Assembly (NCBI RefSeq): GCF_009711095.1 | Contig: NZ_WMJZ01000001.1 | Coordinates: 124,001 to 188,000 of the forward strand | Source: Intestinirhabdus alba | GTDB taxonomy: Bacteria > Pseudomonadota > Gammaproteobacteria > Enterobacterales > Enterobacteriaceae | Direction: 5' to 3' | DNA length: 64,000 nucleotides | Part shown: positions 54,496 through 63,997 of the stretch, in pieces | Numbering within the stretch: the stretch's first letter is position 1 | Layout of the letters: each line of letters starts with the position of its first letter | Program-made: the position numbers and the translations under genes | The notes under the pieces: model-generated | Told to the model about the DNA's origin: nothing | What the model saw: only the letters and a program-made list of their open reading frames with translations | Databases searched by the model: none

Positions 54496-55423
54496 TGCAG
54501 AACATCTCGCCAACGTGATGGTGCAGGCGTTTATCGACGCCGTTGAGCGCGGCGTCGACCTGGTGCCGGTGGTGGCAGATTCCACCTCAACGGCGAAAAT
54601 TGCCCCCTTCGTTAAGCAGTTTCCGGACCGCCTGGTCAACGTCGGTATCGCCGAACAGAGTATGGTCGGAACCGCTGCCGGCCTGGCGCTGGGCGGCAAG
54701 GTCGCGGTGACCTGCAACGCAGCGCCGTTTCTGGTCTCCCGTGCCAACGAGCAGATCAAGGTGGACGTCTGCTATAACAATACCAACGTTAAGCTGTTTG
54801 GTCTTAACGCCGGGGCCAGCTACGGTCCGCTGGCGAGCACCCACCACGCTATTGACGACCTCGCCATCATGCGCGGCTTCGGCAATATTCAGATTTTCGC
54901 CCCCTCTTCGCCGCGCGAGTGCCGGCAGATTATCGACTATGCTCTCGGCTATCAGGGGCCGGTCTATATCCGCATGGACGGCAAGGCGCTGCCGGAGCTG
55001 CATGATGAAAGCTATCGCTTTACGCCGGGAGCGGTGGTGACCCTGCGGGAAGGCGGCGATCTGGCGCTGGTGGCCACCGGCTCGACGGTACATGAGATCG
55101 TTGACGCGGCGGCGATGCTGGCGGATTCCGGTATACAGGCGACGGTTATCAGCGTGCCGTCAATTCGCCCCTGCGACACCAGGGCGCTGCTGGCGGCGCT
55201 GAAGGGCTGCCGGGCGGCCATTAGCGTGGAAGAGCATAACGTGAACGGCGGTCTGGGTAGCCTGGTGGCCGAAACGCTGGCCGAGGCGGGAGAAGGCATT
55301 GTCCTGCGGCGTCTGGGGATCCCGGACGGCGAATACGCGGCGGCGGCCGACCGCGGCTGGCTGCGTCAGCACCACGGCCTTGACGCGAAGTCCATTGCCG
55401 CGCTGGCGCAAAGCCTGCTCTGA
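54488..55423 (+). CDS. split transketolase, C-terminal (pyrimidine-binding) subunit
   Basis: 311 residues. Pyrimidine-domain hallmarks: the catalytic Glu in NVGIAEQSMVGTAAGLA, the His pair in ASTHHAIDDLAIMRG, then the transketolase C-domain (ALVATGSTVHE, SVEEHNVNGGLGS). Same operon as the N subunit, starting inside its last codons. No terminator is visible before entD, which is convergent 22 bases on. Confidence 0.9.
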   Translation: MSNAEHLANVMVQAFIDAVERGVDLVPVVADSTSTAKIAPFVKQFPDRLVNVGIAEQSMVGTAAGLALGGKVAVTCNAAPFLVSRANEQIKVDVCYNNTNVKLFGLNAGASYGPLASTHHAIDDLAIMRGFGNIQIFAPSSPRECRQIIDYALGYQGPVYIRMDGKALPELHDESYRFTPGAVVTLREGGDLALVATGSTVHEIVDAAAMLADSGIQATVISVPSIRPCDTRALLAALKGCRAAISVEEHNVNGGLGSLVAETLAEAGEGIVLRRLGIPDGEYAAAADRGWLRQHHGLDAKSIAALAQSLL

Positions 55424-55445
55424 GCGCGGGTCCGGGCGGGGTTCT

Positions 55446-56099
55446 TCAACGGGACGCTGCCCCATCGGCTTCGCTGCTTACCGCAAGGGTAACCACCCTT
55501 CCGGTGCAGCGACGCCAGCTTACCTGATACGCAGCGGTATCGCTGCGCAGAACCAGCGCGTCACTGCGCATCGCCACCAGCTGAAAATCGGTAAAGCCCA
55601 TTCCCTCCTGCTGGCGCAGCGGGGCGGCCTTAAAGGCGCTCTCTTTGGCGGAAAACGCCAGGGTCAGCGCCAGCGCGGTGGGCAGCCCGCTCTGTGCCAG
55701 CATCCGGCGCTCCGCCGCCGTAATAATGCTGCTCTCCAGCTCGCGGGCCTGCGCCGGGGTAAATATCGCTTCGATATCCACCCCGACGGGGCGCGCAGAC
55801 ACTACCGCCAGCGCGGTGGTCGCGCAATGGCTGATGCTGCCGAAAAGCCCCGCCGGCCACAGCGGCTGGCGGCGTTCGCCGACGGCGGGAACGGCCTTAT
55901 GGCCAAACTCGCGCAGGGCGTGAACGGCGGCAATGCGCCCGGCTAAGTGTTCCGCTTTGCGCTTGCATCCGGCCGAAGCCAGCCGCGAAGCGTGAGGAAG
56001 CCACAGCAGGTCGCGATCCTCAACGCTGAGGGGATCGAAGTCGACGACGTGTAGCCGGCGGCCGGCGAAGAAGAGCGTTGAATGGATGGTCTGCATCAT
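55446..56099 (-). CDS. entD: enterobactin phosphopantetheinyl transferase EntD
   Basis: 217 residues, slightly longer than the E. coli protein. Sfp-type transferase with GVDIE (Mg ligands) and FSAKESAFKA, plus the substrate motif ISHCATTALAVVS. It loads phosphopantetheine onto EntB and EntF. Starts ATGATG at 56099/56096, 11 bases after GGAG that lies at the edge of a hairpin. It follows fepA by 43 bases, in the fepA-entD operon. Confidence 0.95.
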   Translation of the reverse strand: MMQTIHSTLFFAGRRLHVVDFDPLSVEDRDLLWLPHASRLASAGCKRKAEHLAGRIAAVHALREFGHKAVPAVGERRQPLWPAGLFGSISHCATTALAVVSARPVGVDIEAIFTPAQARELESSIITAAERRMLAQSGLPTALALTLAFSAKESAFKAAPLRQQEGMGFTDFQLVAMRSDALVLRSDTAAYQVSWRRCTGRVVTLAVSSEADGAASR

Positions 56100-56110
56100 A
56101 TTCCGGGAAT

Positions 56111-56134
56111 CTCCTCTCCCCGCGGGGAGAGGAG
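56111..56134 (-). other. perfect hairpin between fepA and entD
   Basis: CTCCTCTCCCCG pairs with CGGGGAGAGGAG (12 bp, no extra loop bases). No U-run follows. The 3' arm on the minus-strand RNA contains the AGAGGAG that serves as entD ribosome-binding site, so it can hide that site. Confidence 0.7.
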
Positions 56135-56142
56135 TGCGGTTA

Positions 56143-58413
56143 TCAGAAGTGGGTATTGACGCTCAGATACCACGTCCGGCCCGGCTCGTTATAGGTGCGC
56201 GCGCCCGCGCCCTGCATGTAGTCGCCCGTTTTGATATCGCTGGTGGTCTGGGCATTGCCCTCGCGCCACAGGCGCTTGTCAAAGAGGTTATCCACCCCGC
56301 CGGTCAGGCTGACGTTTTTCGTCATCTCCCAGGTCGCGCTCACGCCGACGATGCTGTAGGGGCTGATCGACTGCTTGTCCGTTCCCGTCACCGGTTTGCC
56401 CTGGTAATCATATTTCTTCGGCTCCTGCTTGCCGTACCAGGTAAAGGTGGACTGCAGCGACACGTCCTGATGCACCTGCCAGCTCAGGGTGGAGTTCAGC
56501 GTGTACTCCGGAATGATGGACAGCCGCTCGCCGGTCTCCTTGTTTTTGCTCTGCAGCATGTACGTGATGTTGTTGGTCCAGTTAACGGTTTCGCTGACCG
56601 GCACGTTCAGCGTCCCCTCCAGCCCCTCAACCACCGCTTTCGGCACGTTCTCCCACTGATAAATATCGGTCAGGGTAGTTTTATTGCCGTTGGTGATGGA
56701 GGTCCGGTCGTACGGCACCGTGCCCGCCTCAATCTTGTTGCGGTAGTCGTTGCGGAACCAGGTGACCCCGGCCAGCCAGCCGTCGCGCTTGAACTCAAGG
56801 CCAATCTCTTTGTTGACGCTGGTTTCCGCCTGCAGATCGTCATTGCCCAGCATATAGCAGCCGATGCCGGTGGCCGACCCGGTGGCGTAGCAGCCCTGGC
56901 CCTTGCTGTAGAGAATATAGTTCGGGTTGGTCTGGTACAGGCTCGGTGCCTTGTAGGCGCGGGCGATCCCCATCTTCAGGGTAAAGTCATCCCCCAGCCC
57001 CTGCGACAGGTTCAGCGACGGGCTCCAGTTGTTGCCCACGATGCTGTGGTGATCGAAGCGCAGGCCCGGCGTCAGCATGGTGCTGTCGGTCAGCTCGATA
57101 TTGTTTTCGGCGAACAGCGAGAAAATCTCCGCTTTGGCGTAAGGGCTGCGGTTGGTGCTGCTGGCACCGGGAATATCGCCGCCCATAAAGGTCTGCGAGC
57201 TGGAGAGCATGTCCTTCATGCGCTGCTGGGTCCACTCGGTGCCGAGGGTCAGGTTCTGATTTACCCACAGATCCAGCGGAAGGCTTACCTCGCTGTGCAG
57301 GGTGACGTCGTTCAGATCGGCGTCAATGTACTTCTGAGCGGCCTTCGGATCGAAGATCCCTTCCGTACCGCCCGCCAGGCCTTCCGGGGTGCGGGAGTTG
57401 CGGGTGTGTTCATACTGCGCCCAGCTGGTGGTGGTGATGCCGTTGTCCCAGCCGCCGTTCCAGGTCAGGGAATAGTTCTGGCGATAGAGGCGGTTGGTCT
57501 CTTTGCCGTAGTTGTCTTTTACCCGCTGATTGGTATTGGTATTTTGCGTATCGCCGGCGTACAGATTGCCCTGGCGGCTGTAGCCCGCCTCCAGCTCCAG
57601 GGAGTGAAGCGGGGCGAAGTCCCAGCGCACCACGCCGTTAATATCTTTATTGATCACCCCCTCGCGACCGGCGGGAAGCGTGTCGGCGTAGGAGCCGGTG
57701 CGGTCTGAGCGGTGAGACTGGTTGATGGTACGCGCGTCGGCCTGGGTTTTATCGAGATTGCCGAACAGGCGGAAGCTGAAGTCGCCGCCCAGCGGGCCGT
57801 TCAGGCTGAAGTTGGTGCGTTTGGTCGCCCCTTCGGCCTTATGCTCCGGCGCGTTGAAATAAGTGCTCCAGGTGCCGTGCCACTCGCCGCTGCCTTTTTT
57901 GGTAATAATGTTGACCACGCCGCCGGCCGCGCCGTTGCCGTAACGTGCGGCGGCGGGGCCGCGCAGCACTTCGATGCGCTCGATCATCTCCGGCGGCACC
58001 CAGGCGGTATCACCTCGGGTGTCCCGTTCGCCGCGCCAGCCCAGGCGCACCGAGTTGCGGCTGGTTACCGGCTTACCGTCGATCAGGATGAGCGTGTTTT
58101 CCGGACCCATTCCGCGAATATCGATCTGGCGGTTGTTGCCGCGCTGGCCGCTGGTAGAGTTCCCGGTCAGGTTGACCCCCGGCATGGTGCGGATAATTTC
58201 CGCCACGTCGCGCGCCACCGGGTTTTTACGGATTTCGTCGGCGGTGATGGTGGAAACTCCCGGTGCCTGCAGGTTCTGCTGGGCGGCGGTGACCACGATG
58301 GTGTCTTCATGCGCGGCGGGGCTGCCGACGGGCTCTTCCGCCATAGCCGGCAGCGCGGCCCCGTAAATCCCCAGATTGACCAGTAAGGCCAGAGAATGAA
58401 TCTTGTTGTTCAT
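56143..58413 (-). CDS. fepA: ferric enterobactin outer-membrane receptor FepA
   Basis: 756 residues from MNNKIHSLAL, near the 746 of E. coli; the open frame upstream is leader DNA. A signal peptide ends at PAMA. A TonB box DTIVVTA opens the mature chain, then a plug domain (about 35-175; GMGPENTLILIDG, GNGAAGGVVNIIT) and a 22-strand barrel ending in NTHF with terminal Phe. TonB/ExbBD drive uptake. It has an extra Cys pair in the loop GCYATGSATGIGCYM, as in E. coli. Divergent from fes; Fur-controlled region between. Confidence 0.97.
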   Translation of the reverse strand: MNNKIHSLALLVNLGIYGAALPAMAEEPVGSPAAHEDTIVVTAAQQNLQAPGVSTITADEIRKNPVARDVAEIIRTMPGVNLTGNSTSGQRGNNRQIDIRGMGPENTLILIDGKPVTSRNSVRLGWRGERDTRGDTAWVPPEMIERIEVLRGPAAARYGNGAAGGVVNIITKKGSGEWHGTWSTYFNAPEHKAEGATKRTNFSLNGPLGGDFSFRLFGNLDKTQADARTINQSHRSDRTGSYADTLPAGREGVINKDINGVVRWDFAPLHSLELEAGYSRQGNLYAGDTQNTNTNQRVKDNYGKETNRLYRQNYSLTWNGGWDNGITTTSWAQYEHTRNSRTPEGLAGGTEGIFDPKAAQKYIDADLNDVTLHSEVSLPLDLWVNQNLTLGTEWTQQRMKDMLSSSQTFMGGDIPGASSTNRSPYAKAEIFSLFAENNIELTDSTMLTPGLRFDHHSIVGNNWSPSLNLSQGLGDDFTLKMGIARAYKAPSLYQTNPNYILYSKGQGCYATGSATGIGCYMLGNDDLQAETSVNKEIGLEFKRDGWLAGVTWFRNDYRNKIEAGTVPYDRTSITNGNKTTLTDIYQWENVPKAVVEGLEGTLNVPVSETVNWTNNITYMLQSKNKETGERLSIIPEYTLNSTLSWQVHQDVSLQSTFTWYGKQEPKKYDYQGKPVTGTDKQSISPYSIVGVSATWEMTKNVSLTGGVDNLFDKRLWREGNAQTTSDIKTGDYMQGAGARTYNEPGRTWYLSVNTHF

Positions 58414-58593
58414 TGGATGTCCTGCTTTTCTTTTGCCGCTTGCGGCCGGACGCCTGGCCACAGGCCTCCGCCCCTGAATTGCCCGCACCGGTGAAACCCT
58501 TCATTGCTGAAAGGCACGCGGTAACAGGGCTAAATAAATGGTGAAATGGTGTTCGCGCTTCCCATAGCGCGACAATACGCTATTGCAAATGTA

Positions 58594-58621
58594 AATAGTT
58601 ATCAATAATATTATCGATATT
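58594..58621. promoter_or_regulatory. Fur-binding region of the fepA-fes divergent promoters
   Basis: An AT-rich stretch with overlapping GATAAT-like half sites (AATAGTTATCAATAAT, ATTATCGATATT) between the divergent starts, 41 bases upstream of fes. In E. coli this interval carries Fur boxes controlling both genes. The match to the 19-bp Fur consensus is partial. Confidence 0.55.
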
Positions 58622-58661
58622 TTTCATGTTTCTATGAAAACTGTGAAATAAACATGGGGTT

Positions 58662-59867
58662 ATGACGGTGACGGCGTTAACGACGGGAAGCGATTGCTGG
58701 TGGCAATCTAAAAGCGGGCCGGAATGGGTCCGGCAGGCGGACGGAACGTATCGGGTCACCTTCTGGTGGCGCGATCCCAAGGGCGATGAGCGCACCTCGC
58801 CGATCCGCCGGGTCTGGATCTATATCACCGGCGTAACCGATCACCATCAGAACGCGCTCCCCCAGAGCTTACGACGCATTGCCGGAACGGACGTCTGGTG
58901 CTGGAGCACGACGCTCAGCGCCGGCTGGCGCGGCAGCTATTGCTTTATTCCTTCTCCCCGGGCCGACGTTTTCGCGTCGGCGGCGGGCGAGGTTCCCGAC
59001 AGGACGACGCTGCGTGAAGGCTGGCAACAGCTGCTGCCACAGGCGATTGCCGATCCGCTGAATCCGGCAAGCTGGCTGGGAGGGCGCGGCCACGCGGTCT
59101 CCGCGCTGGAGATGCCGGATGCGCCGCTGCAGCCGGGCTGGGACTGCCCCCAGCCGCCGCTCTCGTCTGCGAAACTTTTGCAGTGGCGCAGCGAGCGGCT
59201 GGGCAACACGCGGCGGGTGTGGCTTTTTACCACCGGCGAGGCGCAGGCCGGGGAGCGACCGCTGGCGATCCTCCTCGACGGCCAGTTCTGGGCGCAGAGT
59301 ATGCCGATCTGGCCCGCGCTGACCGCGTTAACCCGCCAGGGGCGGCTGCCTGCCGCCGTTTATCTGCTGATTGACGCTATCGATAACCGCCGGCGCGCGC
59401 TTGAACTGCCCTGCAACGCCGACTTCTGGCTGGCCGTACAGCAGGAGCTGCTGCCGCAGGTAAAAGCGGTTGCGCCGTTCAGCGATTGCCCCGATCGGAC
59501 GGTGGTCGCCGGCCAGAGCTTTGGCGGCCTGTCGGCGCTGTACGCCGCGCTGCGCTGGCCGATGCGCTTTGGCTGCGTGCTGAGCCAGTCCGGTTCGTAC
59601 TGGTGGCCCCATCGCAGCGGCCAGCGGGACGGGCAGCTTATTGAGCAGCTTCGCGCGGGCGAACTCTCCGCATCCGGGCTGCGTATCGTGCTGGAGGCCG
59701 GCATCAGGGAGCCGACGATCCTGCAGGCGAATCAGGCGCTTTATCACCAATTACAGCATACGCAGCAGGTCGTTTTCTGGCGTCAGGTTGACGGCGGACA
59801 TGATGCACTTTGCTGGCGCGGCGGCTTAACGCAGGGGCTGATCGATCTCTGGCAGCCTGTAGCTTAA
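58662..59867 (+). CDS. fes: enterobactin esterase Fes
   Basis: 401 residues, the E. coli size. Cytoplasmic esterase that splits ferric enterobactin to release iron. An N-terminal Fes domain (about 1-150), then an alpha/beta hydrolase with nucleophile GQSFGG and catalytic His in GGHDALCW. Leads the fes-ybdZ-entF operon; ybdZ starts 31 bases on. Confidence 0.96.
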   Translation: MTVTALTTGSDCWWQSKSGPEWVRQADGTYRVTFWWRDPKGDERTSPIRRVWIYITGVTDHHQNALPQSLRRIAGTDVWCWSTTLSAGWRGSYCFIPSPRADVFASAAGEVPDRTTLREGWQQLLPQAIADPLNPASWLGGRGHAVSALEMPDAPLQPGWDCPQPPLSSAKLLQWRSERLGNTRRVWLFTTGEAQAGERPLAILLDGQFWAQSMPIWPALTALTRQGRLPAAVYLLIDAIDNRRRALELPCNADFWLAVQQELLPQVKAVAPFSDCPDRTVVAGQSFGGLSALYAALRWPMRFGCVLSQSGSYWWPHRSGQRDGQLIEQLRAGELSASGLRIVLEAGIREPTILQANQALYHQLQHTQQVVFWRQVDGGHDALCWRGGLTQGLIDLWQPVA

Positions 59868-59897
59868 GCCGACGCTTTTCCACGACAGGAGTGAAGT

Positions 59898-60116
59898 ATG
59901 GAAATCAGTAATCCCTTCGATAATCCGCAGGGACATTTCTACATCTTGCGCAACCCACGGGGCCAGTTCAGCCTGTGGCCTCAGCCCTGCGCTCTGCCTG
60001 CGGGCTGGCAGGTGGTGTGTGAGCCGCAGCCACAGGAGGCGTGCCGGGAGTGGCTGGATGCCCGCTGGACCACCCTCAATCCCGCCAGTTTCACCGCTCC
60101 GCAGGAGGCGCAATGA
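59898..60116 (+). CDS. ybdZ: MbtH-like protein YbdZ
   Basis: 72 residues, the E. coli length. MbtH signature NPFD...F.IL.N..GQ.SLWP and GW...W..W.T.NP, with the three conserved Trp. It binds and stimulates the adenylation domain of EntF. Its stop overlaps the entF start by 4 bases. Confidence 0.96.
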   Translation: MEISNPFDNPQGHFYILRNPRGQFSLWPQPCALPAGWQVVCEPQPQEACREWLDARWTTLNPASFTAPQEAQ

Positions 60117-63100
60117 GCCAGCGTTTACCCTTAGTGGCCGCCCAGCCGGGGATCTGGATGGCGGAAAAGCTCTCCTCTTTACCTTCCGCCTGGAGCGTGG
60201 CGCACTACGTGGCGCTGAACGGCCCCCTGGACGCGCCCCTGCTGGCCCGCGCCGTTGTCGCAGGTATGCGGCAGGCCGATACGCTGAAGATGCGCTTCGC
60301 TGAAGAGGAGGGCGAAGTCTGGCAGTGGGTGGATCCGCAGATGGCGTTTGCCGAACCGGAAATCTGCGATCTGCGCGCCACGGCTAATCCTCACGAGGCG
60401 GCGCTGGCGATGATGCAGGCCGATCTACGGCAAAATCTGCGGGTGGACGGCGGCAGACCACTGGTCTTTCACCAGCTGTTTCAGGTGGCGGATGACCGCT
60501 GGTACTGGTATCAGCGCTATCATCATCTGCTGGTGGACGGCTTCAGCTTTCCGGCGATTACCCGACAGATCGCGGCGATCTACGCCGCTTGGCAGCGCGG
60601 TGCCGACGCGCCGGCGTCGCCGTTTACGCCGTTCGCCGACGTGGTGGAGGAGTATCTGCGCTACCGGGAGAGCGAGGCCTGGCAGCGCGACGGGGAGTTC
60701 TGGGCCGGGCAGCGCCGCCAGCTGCCGCCCCCGGCGTCGCTCTCCGATGCGCCGCTGGACGGCAGGTCCGCTACCGCCGATGTTATCCGCATGAAGCTGA
60801 ACGCCCCGGACGGCGCGTTTCGCCAGATGGCGGCGCGGATGCCCGGCGCGCAGCGGGCGGATCTGGCTCTGGCGCTGGTGGCGCTGTGGCTGGGACGGCT
60901 GTGCAGCCGGACGGAATACGCCGCCGGCTTTATTTTTATGCGCCGGATGGGATCGGCGGCGCTGACGGCCACCGGCCCGGTGCTGAACGTGCTGCCGCTC
61001 GGCGTGCGCATTGATGCGGCGGAAACCCTGCCGGAGCTGGCCGCCCGCCTTGCCGGGCAGCTGAAGAAAATGCGTCGCCATCAGCGCTATGACGCCGAAC
61101 AGATCGTCCGCGACGGCGGGCGTGCCGGGGGGGAAGAACCGCTGTTTGGTCCGGTGCTGAACGTTAAGGTGTTCGACTACCGGCTGGATCTGCCCGGCAT
61201 TCAGGCGCAAACCCATACTCTGGCGACGGGGCCGGTCAACGATCTGGAACTGGCGCTGTTTCCGGACGAAGAGGGCGGCCTGAGCATTGAGATCCTCGCC
61301 AATCCGCAGCGCTATAACGAAGCCACGCTGGCGCGGCACGCCGCACGCCTGACGGCGCTTATTCAACAGTTTGCCGCCAGCCCCGCGCTGCGCTGCGGCG
61401 ACGCGGCGCTGCTGCTGCCGGCGGAGGCGGAGCGGCTGGCGCAGATTAACCGGACGACGCAAACCATCCCCAACGTTACGCTCAGCGCGCTGGTGGCCGC
61501 GCAGACGGACAAAACCCCGGATGCCCCGGCGCTGGCCGACGCCCGCTATCAGTTCAGCTATCGTGAGATGCGTGAACAGGTGCTGGCGCTGGCGAACCTG
61601 CTGCGCCAGCGCGGCGTCCGGCCTGGCGATAGCGTGGCGGTGGCCCTGCCGCGCTCCGTTTTTCTGACCCTGGCGCTGCACGGCATCGTCGAGGCCGGGG
61701 CGGCCTGGCTGCCCCTCGACACCGGCTACCCCGACGAGCGCCTGCGGATGATGCTGGAAGACGCGCGGCCAACGCTGCTGATTACCACGAAGGATCAGCA
61801 GGCGCGCTTTAGCGACATTCCCGGCCTGGCGCACCTTTGCTATAACGCGCCGCTGGCGGCGGCAGAAACCGGCCCGCTGGGGCTGTCGCAGCCGCACCAC
61901 ACCGCCTACATTATCTTTACCTCCGGCTCCACCGGCAGGCCCAAAGGGGTGATGGTTGGTCAGACCGCCATCGTCAACCGCCTGCTGTGGATGCAGGAGC
62001 ACTACCGGCTCACCGCGCAGGACGTGGTGGCGCAAAAGACGCCCTGCAGCTTCGACGTTTCGGTATGGGAGTTCTTCTGGCCGTTTATCGCCGGGGCGCG
62101 GCTGGTGATGGCGGAGCCGGAGGCGCACCGCGATCCGCTGGCCATGCAGCGCTTCTTTGCCCGCTACGGGGTAACGACCACCCACTTCGTGCCGTCAATG
62201 CTGGCGGCCTTTGTCGCCTCGCTGACTGCGCAAACCGCCCGCGAAAGCTGCGCGTCCCTGCGGCACGTCTTCTGCAGCGGTGAAGCGCTGCCCGCCGAAC
62301 TTTGCCGCGAATGGCAGCAGCTGACCCACGCGCCGTTGCATAATCTCTACGGACCTACGGAGGCGGCGGTAGACGTCAGCTGGTATCCGGCCTGGGGAGA
62401 GACGCTGGCGGAGGTCAGCGGCAGCAGCGTGCCGATTGGCTATCCGGTGTGGAATACCGGGCTGCGCATCCTTGACGCCATGATGCAGCCGGTGCCGCCC
62501 GGCGTCGCGGGCGATCTTTATCTTACCGGCATTCAGCTGGCGCAGGGCTACCTGGGCAGGCCGGATCTGACGGCGAGCCGTTTTATCGCCGATCCGTTTG
62601 CGCCGGGCGAGCGTATGTACCGCACCGGCGACGTGGCGCGCTGGCTGGAAAACGGCGCGGTGGAGTACCTTGGGCGCAGCGACGATCAGCTGAAGATCCG
62701 CGGGCAGCGCATAGAGCTGGGCGAGATCGACCGGGTGATGCAGTCCCTGCCCGACGTAGAGCAGGCGGTGGCCCACGCCTGCGTGTTTAATCAGGCGGCG
62801 GCGACGGGGGGCGACGCCCGACAGCTGGTGGGCTATCTGGTCTCCCGCTCCGGCCTGCCGCTGGATCTGCCCGCGCTGCAGGCGCAGCTGCGGCGGACGC
62901 TGCCGCCGCACATGGTGCCGGTGCTGCTGCTGCAGCTGGCGGCGCTGCCGCTGAGCGCCAACGGTAAGCTGGATCGCAAAGCGCTGCCGATGCCGGAGCT
63001 GACGCCGAGGACGCCGGGGCGCGCGCCGTCGCCGGGGGCGGAGAGCGCGGTCGCGCAGGCGTTTTCTGCGCTGCTGGGCTGCGAAGTTAACGACGCGGAG

Positions 63101-63997
63101 GCGGATTTCTTTGCCCTGGGCGGCCATTCCCTGCTGGCGATGAAGCTGGCCGCCCGGCTAAGTCGGGACTTTGCGCGCCAGGTGACGCCGGGGCAGGTGA
63201 TGGTAGCCTCCACCGTCGCGCAGCTGGCGGCGCTGCTGGAAGGGGCCGACGACGAACGTACCCGCCGGCTGGGGTTCGAAACCCTGCTGCCGCTGCGTCA
63301 GGGAGGCGGACCGACGCTGTTCTGCTTCCATCCCGCCTCCGGCTTTGCCTGGCAGTTCAGCGTGCTGTCGCGCTATCTCAGCCCCCGGTGGTCGATTATG
63401 GGCATTCAGTCGCCGCGGCCTGACGGGCCAATGCAGAGGGCGGCGGATCTTGACGCGGTGTGCGAGCATCACCTGGCGACCCTGCTGGCGGCGCAGCCGC
63501 ACGGGCCTTACTACCTGCTGGGGTATTCCCTGGGCGGCACGCTGGCGCAGGGCGTTGCGGCGCGCCTGCGGGCGCGCGGCGAGACGGTGGCGTTTCTCGG
63601 CCTGCTGGACACCTGGCCGCCGGAGACGCAGAACTGGCGGGAAAAAGAGGCCAACGGTCTCGATCCGGCAGTGCTGGCGGAGATTGCGCGGGAGCGCGAG
63701 GCGTTTCTGGCGGCCCAGCAGGGGCAGGGATCTGAGGCGCTGTTCAGCGCCATTGAGGGGAACTATGCCGACGCGGTGCGCCTGCTGGCCACCGCCCACA
63801 GCGTACCCTTCGACGGCCGGGCGACGCTGTTTGTCGCCAGGCGCACCCTGCCGGAAGGCGTCAGCCCGGAGCAGAGCTGGGCACCGTGGCTTGGCGGGCT
63901 GGATCTCTACGATATGGATTGTGCGCATGTTGATATTATTTCACCTGAAATATTAGCGCTTATTGGTCCCGTGATTAATGAGCGTCTGAATCGCTGA
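60113..63997 (+). CDS. entF: enterobactin synthetase component F (EntF)
   Basis: 1294 residues from the ATG at 60113 (MSQRLPLVAA), one more than E. coli. Modules in order: condensation (HHLLVDG, 137-143), serine adenylation (about 460-950; YIIFTSGSTGRPKG, YGPTEAAVD, YRTGD, LKIRGQRIE), carrier (GGHSLLAMK near 1010), and thioesterase (GYSLGG with the active Ser near 1138; terminal His in CAHVD). It activates Ser, condenses it with DHB on EntB and releases the trilactone. Complete; its stop lies 3 bases before the window edge. Confidence 0.97.
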   Translation: MSQRLPLVAAQPGIWMAEKLSSLPSAWSVAHYVALNGPLDAPLLARAVVAGMRQADTLKMRFAEEEGEVWQWVDPQMAFAEPEICDLRATANPHEAALAMMQADLRQNLRVDGGRPLVFHQLFQVADDRWYWYQRYHHLLVDGFSFPAITRQIAAIYAAWQRGADAPASPFTPFADVVEEYLRYRESEAWQRDGEFWAGQRRQLPPPASLSDAPLDGRSATADVIRMKLNAPDGAFRQMAARMPGAQRADLALALVALWLGRLCSRTEYAAGFIFMRRMGSAALTATGPVLNVLPLGVRIDAAETLPELAARLAGQLKKMRRHQRYDAEQIVRDGGRAGGEEPLFGPVLNVKVFDYRLDLPGIQAQTHTLATGPVNDLELALFPDEEGGLSIEILANPQRYNEATLARHAARLTALIQQFAASPALRCGDAALLLPAEAERLAQINRTTQTIPNVTLSALVAAQTDKTPDAPALADARYQFSYREMREQVLALANLLRQRGVRPGDSVAVALPRSVFLTLALHGIVEAGAAWLPLDTGYPDERLRMMLEDARPTLLITTKDQQARFSDIPGLAHLCYNAPLAAAETGPLGLSQPHHTAYIIFTSGSTGRPKGVMVGQTAIVNRLLWMQEHYRLTAQDVVAQKTPCSFDVSVWEFFWPFIAGARLVMAEPEAHRDPLAMQRFFARYGVTTTHFVPSMLAAFVASLTAQTARESCASLRHVFCSGEALPAELCREWQQLTHAPLHNLYGPTEAAVDVSWYPAWGETLAEVSGSSVPIGYPVWNTGLRILDAMMQPVPPGVAGDLYLTGIQLAQGYLGRPDLTASRFIADPFAPGERMYRTGDVARWLENGAVEYLGRSDDQLKIRGQRIELGEIDRVMQSLPDVEQAVAHACVFNQAAATGGDARQLVGYLVSRSGLPLDLPALQAQLRRTLPPHMVPVLLLQLAALPLSANGKLDRKALPMPELTPRTPGRAPSPGAESAVAQAFSALLGCEVNDAEADFFALGGHSLLAMKLAARLSRDFARQVTPGQVMVASTVAQLAALLEGADDERTRRLGFETLLPLRQGGGPTLFCFHPASGFAWQFSVLSRYLSPRWSIMGIQSPRPDGPMQRAADLDAVCEHHLATLLAAQPHGPYYLLGYSLGGTLAQGVAARLRARGETVAFLGLLDTWPPETQNWREKEANGLDPAVLAEIAREREAFLAAQQGQGSEALFSAIEGNYADAVRLLATAHSVPFDGRATLFVARRTLPEGVSPEQSWAPWLGGLDLYDMDCAHVDIISPEILALIGPVINERLNR

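Noticed and set aside
56086-57708. 540-residue plus-strand open frame opposite fepA
   Set aside because: Antisense shadow of the receptor gene; composition and periodicity follow fepA.
60425-62185. 586-residue minus-strand open frame opposite entF
   Set aside because: Shadow frame of a GC-rich NRPS gene, Arg/Gln repeats and no family features.
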